Below, in pieces: positions 59,600-64,000 of a stretch of DNA of 64,000 nucleotides (within the stretch, counting starts at the first letter, position 1; each line of letters starts with the position of its first letter). The DNA lies in the IMG/VR virus record IMGVR_UViG_3300027847_002834, positions 124,001 to 188,000 of that record. One strand, 5' to 3'. The stretch comes from a virus. The notes under the pieces were generated by a model. The model was not told the DNA's origin. It did no database searches and saw nothing but the letters and a program-made list of their open reading frames with translations. The position numbers were made by a program, and so were the translations under genes.

Positions 59600-60043
59600 T
59601 TAGATGCAGTTGGTAATGTCGTAAAGCTCACCACCAAACATCATTTCTGTTACTCCACGACCCAATGCCTTCCGCAACATTGTCTTTGTGCCTTTTAATG
59701 TTTTGAATTCTGCTGGTTTGAACGTCCCATTGACTTCTAAGAAGCTAACACTGATGGCATCTTCCGGGATGTCATCGAGTCTGAATTCATTGATTGTGGG
59801 TTCACTCACAAGAATTGGATCATCCTTGATGGCCAGGATGGGGGGATGAGGAGTACCCAATTCAACTACTTGAACGTCAGGAGCCTGATAAGGAGTAATA
59901 GGATACTTCTTGAGCAGTTCCCTTGTTAAACGATGTCCAGCCCCAATCAGATATTTCTTGAGGTTACTGGTCACCAACCTGTATTGTTTGTCGTAGTCAC
60001 CAATCTGCAGATTTGGATCTGGGTACATGAACTTCTTTTCCAT
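59600..60043 (-). CDS. Minus-strand accessory protein (147 aa), GC-richer
   Basis: An ATGGAGATG string places GGAG seven bases before the ATG at 60043, favouring this start over the upstream ATG at 60082. The 147-residue protein starts MEKKFMYPDPNLQIGDYDKQ and is mixed alpha/beta (PHPPILAIKDDPILVSEPTI). Composition is clearly richer in G+C than neighbouring tail genes, as in the gene at 16035, which suggests recent acquisition. No domain is recognised. Confidence 0.6.
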   Translation of the reverse strand: MEKKFMYPDPNLQIGDYDKQYRLVTSNLKKYLIGAGHRLTRELLKKYPITPYQAPDVQVVELGTPHPPILAIKDDPILVSEPTINEFRLDDIPEDAISVSFLEVNGTFKPAEFKTLKGTKTMLRKALGRGVTEMMFGGELYDITNCI

Positions 60044-60082
60044 AACATCTCCATAGGATGTTGGGTTAAATGTTATATTCAA

Positions 60083-60102
60083 AAATTAATATATATAGAC
60101 AA
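60083..60102 (+). promoter_or_regulatory. Recurrent promoter-like motif
   Basis: AAATTAATATATATAGACAA is identical to the site at 50483-50502 and lies between divergent genes, about 92 bases before the tail-fibre gene at 60194. Confidence 0.45.
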
Positions 60103-60193
60103 TATTGTGTTATAACGGCCCACATATAAGAACAAAATTATAATAAACTTTTTTTTAAGATGAACTTATAAAGTGATGCTTTAGGAGAATTAG

Positions 60194-60757
60194 ATGGATT
60201 TTCATGGAATTGATATGCAAGGGCCGTTTATCACGGAACGAGTTTCTGTTATTCCTCCCGCTCAAGAAGCTATAGATGAACCAGGACGTTTCATATTCAA
60301 CCTAGCAGATGAAACTACTTATGTTGGAACAAGTACAGGTTGGAGAGGGGTAGTTGGAACAGGGCCAGGAATTACTAACCACTCCCAATTACAAGGATTA
60401 CTTAATGATGATCATGATCAATACGCTTTAAGAACTGATTTAGAATCAGGAGGAGATCAAGATGTAGACTGGTCTAGATTAGTAAGTACCCCAAGTCAAA
60501 TAACTAGTCTGTCATCTAATCAATTATTTGATGCATTAGATGCTAACTCTAAAAACATTGTTAATGTAGATAAATTAAATGTGGGTGCAGCAACTACTCC
60601 TACTGAACGAATTGAAGTTTCTAGTGCTATAAAAATTGGAATGTCGTTAGGTAGTGCTGATGGTACTATTAGATGGACTGGATCTGATTTTGAAGGTAGA
60701 AAAGCTGGAGCATGGGTATCATTAACTGGTGCTAATGAAGGAGGGTGGTTTAACTAA
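60194..60757 (+). CDS. Tail-fibre-type protein (187 aa)
   Basis: A TTAGGAG ribosome-binding site precedes the ATG. The 187-residue protein contains NHSQLQGLLNDDHDQYALRT, a motif common in phage tail-fibre and needle proteins, then ITSLSSNQLFDALDANSKNI and an AIKIGMSLGSADGTIRWTGS end, which resembles phage fibre head or chaperone-linked repeats. It is probably a fibre hinge or proximal fibre part. The stop overlaps the next ATG (TAATG). Confidence 0.72.
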   Translation: MDFHGIDMQGPFITERVSVIPPAQEAIDEPGRFIFNLADETTYVGTSTGWRGVVGTGPGITNHSQLQGLLNDDHDQYALRTDLESGGDQDVDWSRLVSTPSQITSLSSNQLFDALDANSKNIVNVDKLNVGAATTPTERIEVSSAIKIGMSLGSADGTIRWTGSDFEGRKAGAWVSLTGANEGGWFN

Positions 60758-63700
60758 TGGCTAGAAATCCAGACGATCCTAAAAAAACATTACATGGTCA
60801 CATTTATCTTCCCGATCTTGGAGAAAAGGGAACGGAAGCTATAACCAAATTTAATGATGCACAAGAAGACCTAGATGAACATATTAGAACTCAAGAAGAT
60901 AGATCATATGCACTACCTCCTGTTATTGCGTATGCACTAGATCCTCCAAATATTGAAGATCTATTTAGATTAGATTATCTTCCTAGTTGGCAAAATATTA
61001 GGGGATTATGGAATTTTAATGATGATAGTACAACTAATCATGCAGTTGATGTTAGTTTCTGTGGAACCTCAGGTGGAGCTAATTTTACAGGATTAGTAAA
61101 AGAGGATAATAACTGGTTCTCTGGCGTAGCTGAAGAATGGGATGGAGTTGAATGGGATGGAGTATTTAATAATCTTCCTGCTGAGTTAGAAGGTCCATTC
61201 TTGAGATGTGACTCAACTGAAGATTTCGCCGCTGAAGTTCCTGGCGTATTACATAATCCTGGAACTGGTTTTACTATTGATTTCTGGTTCTGTCCTACTA
61301 AAGATATAGATGGCACTACATATGACGGATTCACTTATCTATTTGCTAAAGTTAACTCTGCCCTTAGAAATGTAAACAATGTATGGATTTCAAATGAAAT
61401 CTTTATGGGGGTGTTTTCTGCAATTGATGGAAATCAGGGTGGTCAACTTGGAGTATTTACTCACAGATCACCATCCGAAGGAGCTCAAGTATATGCAGTT
61501 GATGATGCTGATCCTTTATATTCTGGAGTATATACTTTAGAAAACTCATGGGGGGCTGGAACATGGCATCATGTTACTATATCATGGGGAACAACTAATG
61601 GTCTAATATTATGGATAGATGGACAAACTGGCTGGGCAGGAAGTTCAGTTGGAACCGCAACTACAATGTATACTCCGGGAAGAAAACACAATCTAACAAT
61701 TGGTGGTTACTGGAGTGGCCCATCTGAAGCATTAAATAAACCCGATATGCTAGTTTCCAATTTAAGAGTTAGCAACACCGAAAGGGATCAATTGTATGTA
61801 GATACTGTATATGGGGGCGGAGATGGTTACACAGGCTCCTATGATAGCAATACAATCGCTTACATAAAATTTAATGAAGGGTCAGGCAAAGAGGCATACA
61901 ATTCAATTCCGCTTCAGTCAACCAATTTTCCTTCTTATGGTAATCCTGGAGTTGTAAAATCCGGAATAGTTTATCAAGCAGATAGAACCGTATTAGAAGA
62001 AGAAGGTCCAACTGGATCTGCATTATTTAATGATGACAATGAAGAATATCTTGATTGTGGAGCAGAACCACATACTAATCTTATTGCACATGAAACTAAA
62101 GTTGCAGGTGGATTCACATTTCAAACTGCAATAAAATTAAATGAATTAAACAAAGATCAATGTATCATTTCTAAATGGGATGAGTTTAATGATCAACGAC
62201 AATTATATGTTGGTATTGATTCTAATAATAGAGTAGAAGTAAAAATAGGATTAGATGGATTATATGATTCTACTGCAAGTCTTTCTTCTGATGTTGTCAG
62301 CTATCCATTTATAACAGTTGCAGATGCAGGATTAGATATAGCTAATGGAACATATGTTGATCAAGAAGGTTGGGAAGGTTTATCTCTAGATTCAACAGGA
62401 ATATATGATGGTGTTCCATATCTTAAAATGGAAAATTGTGAAGATCCTACATACAATGGGGAATTTGTAACTGAAGCTGATTGGGAAACAATTCACGGAA
62501 TAACCGATTCAACTCAATCATTTACAATTTCTAATGCGGGAGTGGATGATGTAAATGGAAGCTGGATGGATAAGACCAAACATGAAGAAGTATATCCACC
62601 TACTGGAGTAATGACTGAAACTAATTTTGATACATTCGATAGTACCGCATCGTTATACGAGGTAGTGATAACTGATATTAATGATGTAGTAGATGGAGTG
62701 TTTGAGTGGACCAATTTAACTGGAAGTGATGGCGTATCCATATGGGGTCGAGATTCAACTGCTGGATATGATTTATACTTATACAGAGAAAGTACTGGTT
62801 GGGTAATAAGAGATGGAACTACTGACACTGATAATTTATATTACTGGTTCCATAAGCGTCCAGGTGATAGATTGGACGTTCCTCCATCTCATTGGTTTGC
62901 TAGAATTAATGAACTTGATCAACAGCTAAGTATAGGTGCTGATCGTGGGCCAACTGCAGTAGTTAGAACAGTATCTGGTCAAATTGAAATTGATTCAGAA
63001 ATAAAAACAACTGTTACATCTGCTGGAAATGATTATTTTAATGGAGATTATCTAAGACTTGGAGAGACACTAAATGGTGTCGATATATGGTGTAGCACTA
63101 TACATGATGATGCATTAATTATATGTGATTATTTATATGGTGATACTGATTTAGCTGATGAATGGAAAAAATGGTGGATGGGTATTAGACCTAGAGATCA
63201 TGGATTTGGTGGATTTAGATATCATTTTTATGCCCCATATCAAATAACTGATATTGAAGATCAAGCTCCTCCTGCATTTCTTAAAGGATATACTGGATTC
63301 AATGCTCTTGGTGAATACATCGATGAATCAGGATCTGATGCAGCACAACTTAAAACTTATCTAGAAGATGGATCAAAATTTAATCCTGATCTAATTTGGT
63401 TTCATACGGTTGAAGGGGTTACTGAAAATATGTATCGTCATGAAGATGATGATTCTCTTATCTTAACTAAATTAAGATTGGATGGAATGACAGTAACTCA
63501 ATGGTATATGGCTCATTATACTGATTGGGATGAATTTGGATATTACTATACTTATCTATATGATAATGTAGCAGGATCTACAATTAAGGATATTCCGTCC
63601 TCATTCAATGGGATAGTTGACAATATTCCTATTCCTATTATTATAAAAAATAATAATAAGGAAAACTTTGTTTGGACTCAAGAAAGTCAACCTGTATGGA

Positions 63701-64000
63701 GAAATGTTCAAGATTCTAATGTAATCATGTGGAATAATGTTGCATCATGGGAACCGACATATCATGGTTGGTATTTGGCTACAAGTGATATATTACCTAG
63801 ACGTGATTTCACTACGCCTTATAGTGCAGATTATTTTCCAACGACATGGTATTCATGGTCTGATTTTCAAGAACCAGTATCATTATATTATCCTCTACAG
63901 TGGACAATAGATGATAGAACAGTGTGGAGAAATACTGTTGATCCACATCTAGTTATTAGACGAAAAGATTTCGGTGATAATTTAATCTACTGGCAAATAG
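60757..64000 (+). CDS. Large tail fibre/adhesin with LamG-like domains, 3' end outside the window
   Basis: The frame is open from the ATG at 60757 to the window end, at least 1081 codons, with no stop. The start is MARNPDDPKKTLHGHIYLPD. Two concanavalin/LamG-like modules are visible: residues about 160-350 (GTGFTIDFWFCPTKD, WHHVTISWGTTNGLILWIDG) and about 447-530 (AGGFTFQTAIKLNELNKDQC, LYVGIDSNNRVEVKIG). The remaining part is aromatic and beta-rich. Such modules bind glycans or attach fibres to host surfaces. It should be the host-recognition protein of the phage. Confidence 0.85.
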   Translation, partial: MARNPDDPKKTLHGHIYLPDLGEKGTEAITKFNDAQEDLDEHIRTQEDRSYALPPVIAYALDPPNIEDLFRLDYLPSWQNIRGLWNFNDDSTTNHAVDVSFCGTSGGANFTGLVKEDNNWFSGVAEEWDGVEWDGVFNNLPAELEGPFLRCDSTEDFAAEVPGVLHNPGTGFTIDFWFCPTKDIDGTTYDGFTYLFAKVNSALRNVNNVWISNEIFMGVFSAIDGNQGGQLGVFTHRSPSEGAQVYAVDDADPLYSGVYTLENSWGAGTWHHVTISWGTTNGLILWIDGQTGWAGSSVGTATTMYTPGRKHNLTIGGYWSGPSEALNKPDMLVSNLRVSNTERDQLYVDTVYGGGDGYTGSYDSNTIAYIKFNEGSGKEAYNSIPLQSTNFPSYGNPGVVKSGIVYQADRTVLEEEGPTGSALFNDDNEEYLDCGAEPHTNLIAHETKVAGGFTFQTAIKLNELNKDQCIISKWDEFNDQRQLYVGIDSNNRVEVKIGLDGLYDSTASLSSDVVSYPFITVADAGLDIANGTYVDQEGWEGLSLDSTGIYDGVPYLKMENCEDPTYNGEFVTEADWETIHGITDSTQSFTISNAGVDDVNGSWMDKTKHEEVYPPTGVMTETNFDTFDSTASLYEVVITDINDVVDGVFEWTNLTGSDGVSIWGRDSTAGYDLYLYRESTGWVIRDGTTDTDNLYYWFHKRPGDRLDVPPSHWFARINELDQQLSIGADRGPTAVVRTVSGQIEIDSEIKTTVTSAGNDYFNGDYLRLGETLNGVDIWCSTIHDDALIICDYLYGDTDLADEWKKWWMGIRPRDHGFGGFRYHFYAPYQITDIEDQAPPAFLKGYTGFNALGEYIDESGSDAAQLKTYLEDGSKFNPDLIWFHTVEGVTENMYRHEDDDSLILTKLRLDGMTVTQWYMAHYTDWDEFGYYYTYLYDNVAGSTIKDIPSSFNGIVDNIPIPIIIKNNNKENFVWTQESQPVWRNVQDSNVIMWNNVASWEPTYHGWYLATSDILPRRDFTTPYSADYFPTTWYSWSDFQEPVSLYYPLQWTIDDRTVWRNTVDPHLVIRRKDFGDNLIYWQI

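Noticed and set aside
1-64000. CRISPR arrays, insertion sequences and integrase/attachment sites
   Set aside because: No regularly spaced repeats, transposase or integrase frames were seen; the only mobile elements recognised are the intein and the free-standing homing endonuclease.

Overview
The window is an internal piece of an AT-rich genome of a large tailed phage related to the T4 superfamily. Genes run off both ends. The T4-type evidence is a UvsX-like recombinase, gp44-like clamp loader, primase, DnaB/gp41-like helicase, family B DNA polymerase, RNase H/FEN-type exonuclease, dNMP kinase, portal, gp21-type prohead protease and gp23-type major capsid protein. Nothing in the sequence fixes the host. 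A heptosyltransferase-like gene and an RfaE2-like nucleotidyltransferase fit a Gram-negative host but do not prove one. No tRNA genes or CRISPR arrays were seen.

Layout. (1) 1-15526, all minus strand: a tightly packed, often overlapping block reading from right to left. It holds a small unknown gene, a GT9 glycosyltransferase, a two-zinc-knuckle protein, a NADAR protein, a RuvC-like nuclease, an adenosylcobalamin-type ribonucleotide reductase, an actin-like ATPase, UvsX, and a run of unknown probable virion genes including a gp53-like baseplate candidate. (2) 15527-21503: divergent promoter region, a histone-H1-like small protein, a GC-richer minus-strand accessory gene, the uracil-DNA-glycosylase/PolB fusion, and a TIM-barrel protein. 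(3) 21505-23406: a strongly structured non-coding stretch of about 560 nt, then two minus-strand membrane proteins. (4) 23407-32300: clamp loader, primase, RfaE2-like enzyme, possible sliding clamp, exonuclease and several small genes. (5) 32339-43164: nucleotide and DNA-modification cluster (MazG-like, QueE with an intein, a second structured RNA candidate, deoxyribosyltransferase-like, dNMP kinase, QueC-like, and further on a DpdA-like transglycosylase). (6) 43232-56318: PAAR spike tip, helicase, an Asp-rich protein, portal, prohead protease, a CPBP/CAAX-protease-like membrane protein, a basic Lys/Ala-rich protein, small coiled-coil proteins and the major capsid protein. (7) 56382-60043: free-standing homing endonuclease, a third structured RNA candidate between two terminators, and minus-strand accessory genes. 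(8) 60194-64000: tail-fibre genes, the last with LamG/concanavalin-like domains and cut by the window end.

How the genes fit together. The replication proteins give an almost complete phage replisome. RNR, dNMP kinase, MazG and the deoxyribosyltransferase-like protein would shape the nucleotide pool. QueE, QueC-like and DpdA-like proteins together indicate 7-deazaguanine modification of phage DNA, presumably to evade restriction. The NADAR protein may reverse ADP-ribosylation of DNA by host DarT-type defences. Plus-strand genes are interrupted by short minus-strand cassettes bounded by bidirectional terminators, and a recurrent TTAATATATATAGA-like motif lies upstream of plus-strand units.

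Main candidates for something undescribed: the structured RNAs at 21505-22062, 34985-35240 and 58095-58480; the intein that interrupts the Fe-S cysteine motif of QueE; the UDG-PolB fusion; and the CPBP-like protein in the head gene cluster.
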